Shown here in pieces: positions 20,620 through 31,179 of a stretch of 64,000 nucleotides of DNA. The notes below the pieces were generated by a model, which saw nothing but the letters and a program-made list of their open reading frames with translations, was not told the DNA's origin and made no database searches. A program made the translations under genes and the position numbers. How positions within the stretch are numbered: position 1 is the first letter of the stretch; each line of letters starts with the position of its first letter. The DNA is taken from positions 17,144,535 through 17,208,534 of the forward strand of contig NW_020954610.1 in assembly GCF_900497805.2 (NCBI RefSeq), read 5' to 3'. This DNA is from Vombatus ursinus. Taxonomy: Eukaryota > Chordata > Mammalia > Diprotodontia > Vombatidae.

Positions 20620-20960
20620 CACAATATGATTTGCATTTTGACCCTTTCATTATTCAGGATATTGTTGGTTTCATTTTTGTATCTTTGTTTATATTTCCTG
20701 TATTGGTTACAATTTTTGAGTTATATTCTGTATAGAATTTATTCAATATGTTTTTTTGAATTTATTTGTAAGATTTTTTATGCCCTAGAGTAAGATCTAT
20801 TTTTGTAAAGGTGGCATGTAGTCATGAAAAATGTATATTTTCTAAGATTCTCATTGAATTGTTGCCATAGGGCTATCAAATCTGTTTTTCCCCAAATTTT
20901 GTTCAAATCTATATTTTTTTCTGTCTTTATTCAATAATTTAGATCACAGCAATATAGCAA
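20620..20960 (-). mobile_element. L1 ORF2 internal fragment, antisense
   Basis: Blocks such as 'aggtggcatgtagtcatgaa', 'aatgtatattttctaagatt' and 'gttgccatagggctatcaaa' resemble antisense L1 ORF2. The match is weak. Confidence 0.45.
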
Positions 20961-21239
20961 ATAGCTGGAATATGTTCTATGTATGTTCACTGTGGTGCCA
21001 TGTAATTCAAGGAAATATTCATTTCATTGGTTCCAGTCTATTTCCCAGTTTCAAAATCATCTTAAATATACAGGATCTATACCTATATTGGCATCTTCAG
21101 AATACATATTGTGAGACTGCCTTTTATTTTATTTTTTATTTTGCACTGAAATGCCAGGTTAAAAAAAAGCATTTCTACATACAGAGCAGAAAGGTGTATA
21201 AAAGGATTGTATATGATACTGTGAATCTCCTTTTCTTAT

Positions 21240-21725
21240 CACTTGTAGGCTTTAAAATATACAAATATATAATAAAATGGTCAAAGGATATGAACAGGCA
21301 GTTTTCAGATGAAGAAATTAAATAGTCATATGAAAAAATGCCCTAAATCACTATTGATTAGAGAAATGCAAATCAAAACAAATGATGAGGTATCACATCA
21401 TACCTATCAGATTGGCCAACATGACAAAACAGAAAAATGATAAATGTTGGAGAAGATGTGGGAGAATTGGAACACTAATGCATTGTTGGTGGAGTTGTGA
21501 ACTGATTCAACCATTTTGAAGACCAATTTGGAACTATGCCCAAAGGGCTATAAAAATCTGCATACCCTTTGACCCAGTAATAGCACTTCTAGGTCTGTAT
21601 CCCAAAGAGATTATAAAAATGGGAAAAGGACCCACATGTACAAAAAATATTTATAGCAGCTCTTTCTGTGGTGGCAAAGAATTGGAAACTGAGGGGATGC
21701 CCCTTAACTAATGAAAAAAAGAAAG
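21240..21725 (+). mobile_element. L1 ORF2 C-terminal fragment
   Basis: Translation in three frames reproduces the L1 ORF2 end: 'KWSKDMNRQFSDEEIK' (21278-21325), then the 'REMQIK...RYH' region, 'CWWSCELIQP'-like and 'FDPVIALLGLYPK'-like blocks (21560-21610), and 'IFIAALSVVAKNWK'-like near 21645-21690. Several frame changes mark it as dead. It faces the antisense copy at 22.4 kb. Confidence 0.9.
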
Positions 21726-21770
21726 TAATGGGTAGAATTTATTATATATCTTTTGAAAATTTTTAATTAT

Positions 21771-21917
21771 GGAGCAGCTAGGTGGTGCAGTGGATAGAGC
21801 ACCAGCGCTGGAGTCAGGAGGACCTAAGTTCAAATCTGACCTCAGATACTTGACACTTACTAGCTGTGTGACCCTGGGCAAGTCACTTAATCTGATTGCC
21901 TAGCCAGGAAAAAAAAT
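21771..21917 (+). mobile_element. Short CORE-SINE
   Basis: 'ggagcagctaggtggtgcag', 'ggaggacctaagttcaaat', 'tagctgtgtgaccctgggca', then an A-rich tail. It lies between two convergent L1 3' ends. Confidence 0.95.
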
Positions 21918-22675
21918 TATTTATTTATTTATTTTTGGTTTTCAACACTCACTTCCATAAGCTTTTGCGTTTTAAATTTTCTCTCCCTCCCTCCCCACCT
22001 CACTCCCCAAGATGGTATGCAATCTGATATAGGCTCTACATATACATTCCTATTAAACATATTTTCACATTAGTCATGTTGTAAAGAGGAATTAGAACCA
22101 ATGGAAGGAACCATGAGAAAGAAGAAACAAAAAACAAAACCAAAAAAAAAAAAAGAGAGAGAGAGCAAATAGTATGCTTTGATCTGTATTCAAACTCCAT
22201 AGTTCTCTGGATGTGGATAGCATTTTCCATCATGAGACTTTTGGAGATGTCTTAGATCCCTGCACTGCTGAGAAGAGCTAAGTCTATCAAAGTTAGTCAT
22301 CGCATAACGTGGTTGTTACCGTATACAACATTCTTCTGGTTCTGCTCACTTCACTCAGCATCAGTCCATACAAGTCTTTCCAGGTTTTTCTGAAGTTCAT
22401 TTGGTCATCATTTCTTATAGCACAATAGTATTCCATTACATTCATATGCCACAACTGGTTCAGTCATTCCCCAATTGAGGGGCATCCCCTCAATTTCCAA
22501 TTCTTGGCCACCACAGAAAGAGCTGCTATAAATATTTTTGTACATGTGGAGGCTTTTCCCATTTTTAGGATCTCTTTGGGATACAGCCCTAGAAGTGCTA
22601 TTGCTGGGTCAAAGGATATGCATATTTTATAGCCCTTTGGGCATGCATCTATTACTTTCAAAACTGTCCTACTTG
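21918..22675 (-). mobile_element. L1 3' end (ORF2 C-terminus plus 3' UTR), antisense
   Basis: On the minus strand 22661-22464 encodes 'FDPAIALLGLYPKEILKMGK', then 'CTKIFIAALSVVAKNWK' and 'GCPSIGE', the conserved tail of L1 ORF2. The 3' UTR continues to 21918 with 'gttctgctcacttcactcag' and 'gtattccattacattcatat' read on the plus strand. It is less decayed than the facing copy at 21.24 kb. Confidence 0.92.
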
Positions 22676-22689
22676 TCTTGCTTCTTCCT

Positions 22690-23195
22690 CAATGTTCTTC
22701 TTTTCTCCTTTGTGCATTTAAAAAATGTTGCAATAGTCTTCTTTTGAGGGACATCAATATTGATGCCACTTTCCTCCCTCAACCCCTTCCATTAAAAAGA
22801 GAGAAAAGCAAAACCAAGAACAAACAAAAAAAACTTGAAAAAAATAAAGTCAATCAAAACAAATCCATACAGGGACTGTGTCCAAAACTACATCTCTTTC
22901 TTCAGCTTGAGTCTATCACCTCTGCCAGACAATGGATAACATTCTTCTATATAGATCCTCTGGGGATGTGGCTTGTCATTACATTAATTATAATCCTTTA
23001 AAGTTATTTTTCTTCACAACGTTATTGTCTCTGTATAAATTGTTCTCCTGCTTCCCTTTGTATCACCTCGTGCTACCCAGGATTCTCGGATATTGTCTCC
23101 TTTGTGATTTCTTACATCACAATAATATTCTATTACATTCATATACTACAATTTGTTCAGCCATTCCTTAATTGATGGAGACCTTCACCTTAGAT
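22690..23195 (-). mobile_element. Second L1 3' end, antisense
   Basis: Reads 'cagcttgagtctatcacctc', 'tctgtataaattgttctcct', 'attctattacattcatatac', 'gttcagccattccttaattg', the same L1 3' UTR order as the previous copy but more diverged. Confidence 0.75.
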
Positions 23196-23334
23196 TCTAT
23201 TTTTCTTTTTTTTTCTTTTTTTTCCCTTTTAATCCCTCCCCCTTAAAGACCAGAGTTTGTTTTGTTTGCAAATATTTCCTTCTCAATATCATTCTCCCTT
23301 TTAACTACTTCCAGACTGCCTTCCAGGAAGGGAA

Positions 23335-23515
23335 GATGAGTTCAAATCCAGCCTCACACATTGACTAGCTGTGTAACTTTGGGCAAGTTTCTTAATCTGT
23401 TTGCCTTAGTTTCAACTATAAAATGGAGATTTTATATAGCACCTACCTTGAAGGGTTGTTGTAAGAATCAAATGAGATAATTGTAGGGTGCTTAGCATAG
23501 TGCCTAGCACACAGT
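23335..23515 (+). mobile_element. MIR SINE
   Basis: 'gagttcaaatccagcctcac', 'tagctgtgtaactttgggca', 'ttgccttagtttcaactat', 'agggttgttgtaagaatcaa', 'agtgcctagcacacagtaa': a near-complete MIR. Confidence 0.88.
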
Positions 23516-23516
23516 A

Positions 23517-23605
23517 AGTTATAATATATGTATTATATAATTATAATAATATAATAATATATGTGCAATATATAATATTATATATACATATACATATATA
23601 TATAA
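23517..23605. repeat. AT-rich simple repeat (TAATA/TATATA)
   Basis: Runs of ata, taat and tata immediately after the MIR tail. Confidence 0.9.
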
Positions 23606-23624
23606 ATGTTAGCTATTGTTACTA

Positions 23625-24040
23625 GTATGGACCCTGTGGGCTCAGAATGTGTGTGTAAATAGCAATTGTTTTCGTTTTGGCCAGAAACCCTGATGGTCTT
23701 CCCCTCCCAGATTGATTTTTTTTTTTAACTAGGTAAAAGAGCTTATTCTTCACCTCATTTCTTACCTAGCCTTAATCACTGAATGGGTGCTGCCTCAGTC
23801 AAACTGAGCCCTGGGAAAGACCTTAACTTAAAAAGGCCAAAGTCTCCCACTGCATCCAAGGCCATCTCCAGTCATCCTGACCTATATCTGGCCACTGGAC
23901 CCAGAAGGCCCTGGAGTAGAAAGTAAGGCTGGTGACTTTGCACAACCCTCCCTCACTTAAATCCAATTCATTTGCAAATCATGGCATCACCTTCCTGATG
24001 TCATAGTCCTCTTTGACAGCGAAGGACAAACAGAAACTAT
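23625..24040 (+). repeat. Unnamed family B, copy 1
   Basis: Blocks: 'ttggccagaaaccctgatgg', 'cactgaatgggtgctgcctc', 'ggccactggacccagaagg', 'ggctggtgactttgcacaa', 'gatgtcatagtcctctttga'. The same ordered blocks recur at 28.3-28.77 kb and in reverse at 29.17-29.64 kb. Family not known to me. The 'gaaggacaaac' end in all copies gives the right border. Confidence 0.75.
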
Positions 24041-24154
24041 TAGTTGAGAGTGAATAATAGTCAGGTCCTCTGCACATAAGTAACTAAACCCCTTGGATAC
24101 TGTACAAGATACAAGATAGATACATCTTAGAGTGAACTTGAGATCATCTTGTGA

Positions 24155-24480
24155 CTATAATTGTACTACCAACTCAGATCTATATTAACCTCAATAAGAG
24201 AAGCACTCAGGGAACTCTGGTTTCATTCTTTTGATAGCTTTCTTCACCACTCTGATTCTTTTCTTTTCATAGAAGCAGTAAAATATGATGGGAAAATCAG
24301 TGCATCTAGAGTAGAGAACCAGAATTCAGATCCTAGCTCTAATACTTACTACCCATGTGATTTTAGGTAATTCAATAAACTTCTTTAGGATACAATTTCC
24401 TTATCTTAAATATTAAATATTTCCTTATCTTAAATGTCAAATGAGGGAGAGTGGATAAGATGATGCCCCTTGGCACTTCC
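24155..24480 (+). mobile_element. MIR-like SINE remnant
   Basis: 'atcctagctctaatacttac', 'gtgattttaggtaattcaat', 'gataagatgatgccccttgg' suggest a decayed MIR. It includes a local 20-bp direct repeat around 'tttccttatcttaaat'. Confidence 0.55.
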
Positions 24481-25074
24481 AGCTCTAAATGGATTCTCTT
24501 TTCAAACCCCACAGCTTATGAGCCCTGAGGGAAAGTCATCTACTTTAGGAGAGAAAATGACTAGTAAACAGATAGCAAGCATTCCTGAGTTGGCCAGTTA
24601 TTGGACACCAAATATCTCCAATTAAGTGAGGTTACAAAACTCCTAGATAGTTTCCCTATTGACAGACAGGCAAAAGGAAATTGTTTGGAAACACATTGGA
24701 AATATTTGGTATTTTCCTGTCAATATATGCAACCTAGATCTAGGAGAGAGGGGACAAGGGACTTGTGGAACATGAAAATGCAATAGAAAGTAAGAGAAAT
24801 CATGAGTTGAAAACATTAACCAAAAAGAGCTTTGTCTTTTCTATTGCCTTGGGTAGGTAGTGCATCCACTGAGATATGAGCCGTTAAAAGATTTTCCTAT
24901 TACCAATAAGAAGTCAGTTTTTTCTCACACAAACAGGTTCACTCCATTGAGCTGTGGATGGTACATGGGATGCAGAGGGAGATGGCTGCCTATCTTTTTT
25001 CTCTCAAGCCTCAAAAATGTTTGATTTGTAAAAATGCCATTGTAATGTCACTGTAGACAGCGATACAGGGTAAA

Positions 25075-25240
25075 GAACTTGATTGGAGTGGGAGTCAGAA
25101 AACCTGCTCTGCTCTTTAATTTCCATGCCCCATTGCCAGTTACAATCTCTTCGGTTCTCAGTTTCCTCATCTATAAAGTGAGGTGGTTGGACTAAACGAC
25201 CTCTAAAAATTCCCTTCTGGTCCTAAAATCTGTGGTTCTG
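25075..25240 (+). mobile_element. MIR SINE
   Basis: 'gagtcagaaaacctgctctg', 'ctcagtttcctcatctataa', 'gaggtggttggactaaacga', 'tcccttctggtcctaaaa'. Confidence 0.75.
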
Positions 25241-25311
25241 GAAACTTTATCTAGCACACAAGCTTTTCTGTTAGAAACATAGAATCCTCCCTTCCTTTCT
25301 CTGTTGCCTAG

Positions 25312-25448
25312 AAGAGATGAGTGGTAATGACATGGAAGAGGATGAGAATTTTGCTATCTTTGACAATGAGCAGATCAAGCAGAACAATCCTCAGTCCTCT
25401 GAAGCAAACAAACTTTTCATGAGCCAGCTATGGTCCGGAAGAAAATGA
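25312..25448 (+). CDS. Exon-like acidic patch (unidentified; possible terminal exon or retrocopy fragment)
   Basis: A strong splice acceptor (polypyrimidine 'ctcccttcctttctctg' then ttgcctag) ends at 25311. In phase, the following 137 bases read E-MSGNDMEEDENFAIFDNEQ, then IKQNNPQSSEANKLFMSQLW and SGRK, then TGA at 25446-25448. The peptide is about 45 residues, acidic in its first half and of complex composition, unlike the repeat-derived frames around it. There is an internal ATG at 25317. I see no good donor before the stop, so it would be a last coding exon. No family is recognised, no partner exon was found, and it could equally be a processed-gene fragment or chance. No repeat consensus covers it. 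Confidence 0.3.
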
Positions 25449-25449
25449 G

Positions 25450-26565
25450 GGATAGCTTTAGACCTCCCATGCAAGCACTATATGGATAAACTGATACAAT
25501 AGAAGTTCACTCTCAGGAAAGTGCCATTCATAATCTGAGCTGGTAAATTTCCACAGCCCAAGGTATGCTTTTGGCTCCCAGCACCTGCACACATCAAAAT
25601 CCCCCAAAACACAGCTAACAGGAGTCTCTGGTAAATGTACAGAAAGCCTTGAATGTGACAGCAAATTACAGAGCAGCTGCTTTTGAACATGGAGATGAAA
25701 ATGAGGAACCTAATTAAAAAGACAGATAAAGGAGACATTGTTTGGCAGTTGCCAAGGCAGCAAAGAGTCTGTTCTCTCAACCATCCTAAACTGCTGGAAT
25801 GCTGTTTATAGTGACTGCCAAGGAATAATTTAAAATTATTTGCATTTCCAGTTGTTTTAAACACAGCATATAAACCATTCTCTGTTTGTACATCTGTCTG
25901 TCGGTGTCTGTTTCTGTTTGTCTGTCTCTGTTTCTCTGTCTCCTGTTCTGCCTCTCCCTGACATGGTGGTCTCACTTCCTTTCCCCAAACCCCACATGCA
26001 TGCACCAAATCCACGCCAGCTATAATAATGAAAACCATGTTTATTCAAAAACAAGACTGGTTATACTGCAATTGGAAAATAGTACCAGAGGAGTATCCAA
26101 CCTGTGAGTCAGCTAATAAAATGAACAAGTTATTATAAAATATTATCACCAGGAACCAGACCTTTAGTGTTTATTTCCTGTGGAATAGGGCAGCCAATAA
26201 AAGGATAACATTTTACATTTAGATGGCACTTTTCACCAGAGTTCAATTTAATCCTTCTAGTCCTATAGCTGAAGAATTTCAAAAAAATAAAATAAAATAA
26301 AGGGTATCCACATCTTACTATCAGTATATGTGGAGAAAGGCAAAGATTGAGACCCAGATTAGTGTCCAGTAAACTGTTACCTGGCATTTATGGACCACTC
26401 TGAACACATAAGATATTTTGATATTCTTAAAAACTGTTTCACCCAGTTGAGTTTAGAGGCAAAGCATTTTAATTTTCTGTTCTCAAGTTCTTATTTGAAG
26501 ATTCTCATCTTTGGGCCCTCCCTTCCCTACCCTTTCCCGCTCTCCATTTTCAAAGAGAGGGATAC
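25450..26565. other. No recognised repeat or gene
   Basis: Unique-looking. Holds a (GTCT)n-like run at 25885-25945. The longest open frame of the window (186 codons, minus strand, 25478-26038) lies here, but it reads through that low-complexity run and shows no domain. Confidence 0.5.
25885..25945. repeat. Imperfect (TCTGT)n pyrimidine-rich simple repeat
   Basis: Repeated tctgt/tctc units on the plus strand, translated as an R/Q/T-rich segment in the overlapping minus frame. Confidence 0.8.
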
Positions 26566-26569
26566 CACC

Positions 26570-27050
26570 ACATAGAAAGGTAAAGGCAATCTCTGCCCTC
26601 AAGGAATGTACATTCTAATGGCAGAGACAACATGCTAATAACTACGTAGCTATGGAGTAGATGGAAAGTAATTTTAGAAAGGAAGGCATTAGCATGTGGT
26701 GGGCCTGGGAAAGAACTCCTGAATAAGGTAAGATTTGAACACAGACAGGAAAACTAAGAGGAAACATGGGAAACAGTCAGTGCAAAGGTATGGAGATGGG
26801 AAATCAAGTGTCATGTTAGATGAAAAGCAAGAGGGCCAGGGCAGGTAGATCATAGAGTTAATGGAGGGGAGGAAAGTGTAAGAAGATTGGAAAGATTAGA
26901 AGGTTAAGAAGAGACAAATGCTGAACAAAGGGGGTGTTAGGAAGCCACTGAGGTTCATTAAGTAGGCAAGCAACATGGTCAGATATACTTTAGAAAAATC
27001 ACTTTGGCAGCTGAATGGAGGATGAAACATGGATTGAAGGACAGATATAG
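26570..27050 (-). repeat. L2-tailed family A, copy with distal part
   Basis: 'ctctgccctcaaggaatgta', 'cagagacaacatgctaataa', 'gggaaacagtcagtgcaaag', 'tgaggttcattaagtaggca', 'aaaaatcactttggcagctg', 'ggatgaaacatggattgaag'. It extends the family further than most copies. Confidence 0.6.
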
Positions 27051-27414
27051 ACTATATGCCTCAAAGCTGCTCTGACTGCAAATTACTTAATCTTAAAATC
27101 TCCCCTATGAGATCCCTACCTATAAAAGAAGTTGCCTCATGATGGGGAAGGGTATGAATCTTACCTAGTAATTCTGGGAGAGAACTGGGAGAGAACTTCC
27201 CTTTCTGCATTACAAGTCCTAAGAATGGAGATTAGAATCCAGAAAAATGAAAACTAGGGTGCTTTCATAGCAAATAACAATCAGAGACTTAACTAACAAT
27301 TTTTGTGCCCTGGGCAAGGGACTGGAAACATACCCAGGTAGGAAATAGGTCCTCGGGTTAATTTCCTAAGGACTTCACAACTTCAGTACTGCAGCCCAAG
27401 AAGAGAGAATGTAG

Positions 27415-28000
27415 TTGGCATACTCCACCATCATTTACAGACCCTCCTCTCCCCATTTCCCATCCCCCAACTATCACTCAACAATTTCTCTTCCTTTGAA
27501 GTTCAATCTATTTTCATTTATCATACAATCCACATACTGGTGGCTGTTATCTACCAACTCCCAGGTCATTCTCTCTCCATTCTCAAAGCATTCAGTACCT
27601 AGGTCACAACATTCTTTTCTATCCCCACTCTTGCCTTAATGTTAGACACACATGGGTGTTCTCTCCAGCACCCCAAACTTTCAGTTCCTCAATCTACTCA
27701 TCATACACATATGTATGTAATATATACACAATACATATATATACACATTTTATATATTTATATATGTATATAACATATATACACATAATACACATATCCA
27801 AACAATTGCCAAGTCTTTCAATTCTCATTTCCATCCTCTTTTCTCTACTCCCACAGTCACACAACTCTAATTGAGGCCTCTCATTACCTTTTGGCCAGAC
27901 TATGGTAGTAGCCTCCTAACCAGTAGCTCTGCCTCTCCACTTTTGTCCAACCTCCATACACCTGCTAAAGTGATTTCCTTCCCTAAATTACAAGTCTCAC
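27415..28000 (+). mobile_element. L2 LINE fragments with an AT microsatellite
   Basis: The right part (27850-28000) is clear L2: 'tggtagtagcctcctaacca', 'tccatacacctgctaaagtg'. The left part (27415-27690) is pyrimidine-rich and compatible with more 5' L2 sequence, but less certain. A TATATA/ACATAT run lies at 27700-27800. Confidence 0.6.
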
Positions 28001-28770
28001 TTGAATTGAAAGTCAATTGCAAGTCATATCATCACTTCTTTGATGTCATGGTCCTCTTCAAGAATGAAGGACAAACCAGAACCTGTGAGTAGTCTGAGCT
28101 ACCTAAATGGGAGCCCAGCTAGCCAGTTCCAGCTGGGCAACTCAGCTCATTCTCTCCTCCTCTCTCCTCTCCTCTCCAGTCCTCTCCTCTGCTTTCCAGG
28201 TGTTCTGCCTAAAGAAAAGTAAATTTTGATGACCTAAAGCTATCTAGTTAACTTGGGGTTTATTGGCTAGGTTTCTTTCTCAAAGACTTAAACCCAACTC
28301 TGAATCTCATGGATTGGACAATAGGTCCCTGCCCAAGCACCACTTAATGCTTATTTTTTGGACCCTCCTGGCTCAGAGTGAATATAGATAGTAACTGTTT
28401 CTCTTTTGGCCACCAACTCTAAGGGTCTTACCTTCACAGTTTGATTTTTTTTTATTAAAAGGACCACCCTTTGACTCACTTCTTAAAGAAGCCAATTCAC
28501 TGAATGGGCATTGCCTCACCTGAACCTGAAAAGGTCTTAGCTTAAAAGGGCCAAAGTCTCCCACCACATCCTAGGCACTCTCTAGTTGTTCTGATCGATA
28601 TCAGGCCACTGGACCCAGATGTCTCTGGAGGAGAAAGTGAGGCTGGTGACTTTGCACAGCCCTTCCTCATGAAAATCAAAGTCAATTCCAAGTCAAGTCA
28701 TCATCTCCTTGATGTCATGGTCCTCTTCAAGAATGAAGGGCAAACCACACAAAGTGATTTTTCCCCTAAA
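28000..28770 (+). repeat. Unnamed family B: end of one copy followed directly by a long copy
   Basis: The family's right border ('gtcatggtcctcttcaagaa', 'tgaaggacaaacca') occurs at 28045-28079 and again at 28715-28750. A unit of about 670 bp therefore fits between the two borders, and its left half (28081-28330) is not present in copy 1 at 23.6 kb. This is either a tail-to-head tandem pair or an insertion beside an older copy. Confidence 0.65.
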
Positions 28771-28789
28771 TTACTATTTCCCCTAAATT

Positions 28790-29110
28790 ACACACACAAA
28801 CATACATACGCACATCCCAATCACCCAGTAACTATTTCGCATGTATTTTGTATGTAGCTATATTTGTACATATTGTCACTCCCAACAGAATGTAAGCTCT
28901 TTGAGAGTAGGAACTGTATCAACAGACTCCAGCATTTTCCTATTACCTTTAGCATCAAATATAAACTCTTCTGTCATTTAAAGCCCTTCACAAGTTTGCC
29001 CCAACATTCCTTTATAGCCTTATTACATATTATTTTCCTTCGTAAATTCAATTGACCATCCTTATCTGCCCTCTTTCATCCCTGTGCCCTTACATTGGCT
29101 GTCCCCAGCG
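28790..29110 (+). mobile_element. L2 LINE fragments
   Basis: 28860-28920 has the L2 3' UTR block 'cagaatgtaagctctttgag'. 28940-29100 has the more upstream block 'taaagcccttcacaagtttg'. The order is out of register, so two copies abut. Confidence 0.7.
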
Positions 29111-29169
29111 ATGGGCAAGTGCTCGCTCGCTCGTCCCCTCTGCTTCTTAGAATCCATATATTCCTCTTC

Positions 29170-29640
29170 TTATCATTGTTGTTTGTCTTTCATTCTCAAA
29201 GAGGACCATGACATCACAGAGGTGATGCCATGACAAAGTGAACTGGATTTAAGTGAGGGAGGGGTGTGCAAAGTCATCAGCCTCACTTTCTCCTCTAGAG
29301 CCATCTGGGTCCAGTGGCCAGATATCCATCAGGATGACTGGAGATAGCTCTGAAGAAGAGACCTTGGCCTTTTAAAGCTAAGGTCTTTCTCAAGTCTCAG
29401 TTTGACTGTTTCAGTGCCCATTTAGTGATTAAGGCTAGGTAAGAAATTAGGCAAAGAATGGCCTCTTCTACCTAGTCCAAAAAAAAAATCAGTCTGAGAG
29501 GAGATTGTCAGGGTTTCTGACCAAAACAGAAACAACTGCGATTTACATTCACTCTGAGCCAATAAGGGCCCAAACAATGACCAAGTGGGGCTTGGCCTGG
29601 CTCAGCTCAGACCACTTCTATGTGAGTCCTTAATTGACTT
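29170..29640 (-). repeat. Unnamed family B, antisense copy
   Basis: Starts 'gttgtttgtctttcattctc', then 'aaagaggaccatgacatcac', 'tgtgcaaagtcatcagcctc', 'tgggtccagtggccagatat', 'tcagggtttctgaccaaaac'. It is the reverse complement of the copies at 23.6 and 28.3 kb. A T-rich/gttg border suggests a 3' end of the form '...acaaacaac'. Confidence 0.75.
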
Positions 29641-30007
29641 TCCCAGCTGCTAGTCTCCCCCACCTATTTACACACAAGCACCTAGCACAGTGCTTAACCC
29701 ATAACAGGCACTTAATAAATGCTTTTTGATTGGTTGAAGAACTGGGTAGGACATAGCTGGGGAGCTCACTTGGTAAAGCCTTGAACAGGAAGAGTAGGGG
29801 GCAGGAAGCCTGCTCTCTAGATGTTTCCTATTTTAACTAATTACCTTGCTAATCAGGTGCTAAGTTCAGTTGTTTCTACACTGTTGAAAAACTGTAAGTA
29901 TGTTCAGTTCCTCTAAATTTTGACATCATGGGACTATCATCCTGTCCAAGTTACGGCTTTCATAAAAATCTTATATAGGGCTTTGTTGTAAATAGAGGGT
30001 CTTTTCT

Positions 30008-30210
30008 CACAGGTCATTATCTCATTTGATTCTCATAACAACCTGGTGAGTTAGATAGTGAAAGTATTGTTAGTCCCATTTGACAGATGAGGAAACGGGC
30101 TCAGAAAAATGAAATGACCTGTGTGAGGTGACACACTAGTAAATATTAGAACTAGAATTTGAATTCAGGTTTTCTGCCTCCAACTATTCTTTTCCATGTT
30201 CTTTCCACTC
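30008..30210 (-). mobile_element. MIR SINE, antisense
   Basis: 'tcatttgattctcataacaa', 'tttgacagatgaggaaac', 'actagaatttgaattcaggt'. Confidence 0.78.
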
Positions 30211-30389
30211 ATGTCTCCAGGGTAAAGTTTTTCAGCCTCCTGAAATACAATTACAGTGCCCTTACAAGTGGAGAGAATGTGGAACTCTAGTACATTGAAA
30301 AGAGGTTGCTGCTTCTCATGCCACAGTTTATTTCAGTACTACTGAGGAGCTCTTCCAGCTGAGCATTTCTCGGCATAATCTCCTGATTG

Positions 30390-30500
30390 AGGCAGTGTTG
30401 CATAGTAGAAAGTCACCTCAAGTCTCAGCCCTGACACATAATTTCCTTGTGAACCTAGGGAAGTCACTTAATCTCTTAATTCTGCTAGGCTATTTGAGAG
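30390..30500 (+). mobile_element. MIR-like SINE fragment
   Basis: 'gcagtgttgcatagtagaaa', 'cagccctgacacataatt', 'gggaagtcacttaatctctt'. Confidence 0.65.
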
Positions 30501-30696
30501 AGAGAAAATGCTGATCAGTTTTGGGAGAGGGAGTTTCATTGTCAAGAAACACTTATTAAGTACCCACTGTATGCCCATCATTGTATAAGGATAAATAAAA
30601 GAGATAAAAAAAAACAGTCCCTGCTCTCAAGGAGTTTGCAGTCTAATGGGGGAGACAACCTGCAAGCAACTGTGTACAATCAAGATATATATAGGA

Positions 30697-30850
30697 TGGG
30701 AGCAGCTAGGTGGTGCAGTAGAGAGAGCACTGGCCTTGGAGTCAGGAGGACCTGAGTTCAAATCTGGCCTCAGACACTTGACACTGTGTGAAGCTGTGTG
30801 ATCCTGGGCAAGTCACTTAACCTCATTGCCTAGCCAAAAAAAGAAAAGAA
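30697..30850 (+). mobile_element. Short CORE-SINE inserted in family A
   Basis: Close to consensus in sense orientation, ending in 'attgcctagcc' plus an A-rich tail. The likely target duplication is 'caagatatata', repeated as 'aaagatatagata'. Confidence 0.93.
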
Positions 30851-30854
30851 AAGA

Positions 30855-30893
30855 TATAGATAGATAGATAGATAGATGATAGATAGATAGAGG
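30855..30893. repeat. (GATA)n microsatellite
   Basis: About eight tandem gata units with one slip, directly behind the SINE tail. Confidence 0.92.
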
Positions 30894-31179
30894 ACGAATT
30901 GGACATCAGCTCAGAGAGAAGGCACTAGCATTAAGGGAATCAAGAAAGGCTTCTTACAGAAGGTGGAATGTCTTGCATGAACAGCAAGCTGGTCAATGTC
31001 CTGAGATGGAAGAGAACATGGAGAGGTGCAAGGTGTGAGACAACTGGAAAAGTGGCATTTTTTTTTTAAATCCTGGAGGTAATAGGGAGTCACTGGAAGT
31101 TTATTGAATAGAAGTGCTGATGTGATCAAACCTTCCCTTTAGGAAGATGGATTTGATAGCTGAATAGAGGATGAACTCT

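Larger units (their letters stand above)
30540..31175 (-). repeat. L2-tailed family A, split by a SINE
   Basis: The left part (30540-30696) carries 'acacttattaagtacccact' and 'tctcaaggagtttgcagtct'. The right part (30851-31175) carries 'ggcactagcattaagggaat', 'ggaggtaatagggagtcact', 'gtgctgatgtgatcaaacc'. The SINE at 30697-30850 separates them, followed by a GATA run. Confidence 0.65.

Noticed and set aside
25478-26038. 186-codon open frame on the minus strand, the longest in the window
   Set aside because: Part of it translates a TCTGT-type simple repeat into an R/Q/T-rich run, no domain or conserved motif is visible, and its start is not supported by any promoter or splice context.
29118-29138. 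'gctcgctcgctcg' as part of a U6 snRNA copy
   Set aside because: Only the short repeat resembles the U6 start; the following sequence does not match U6.
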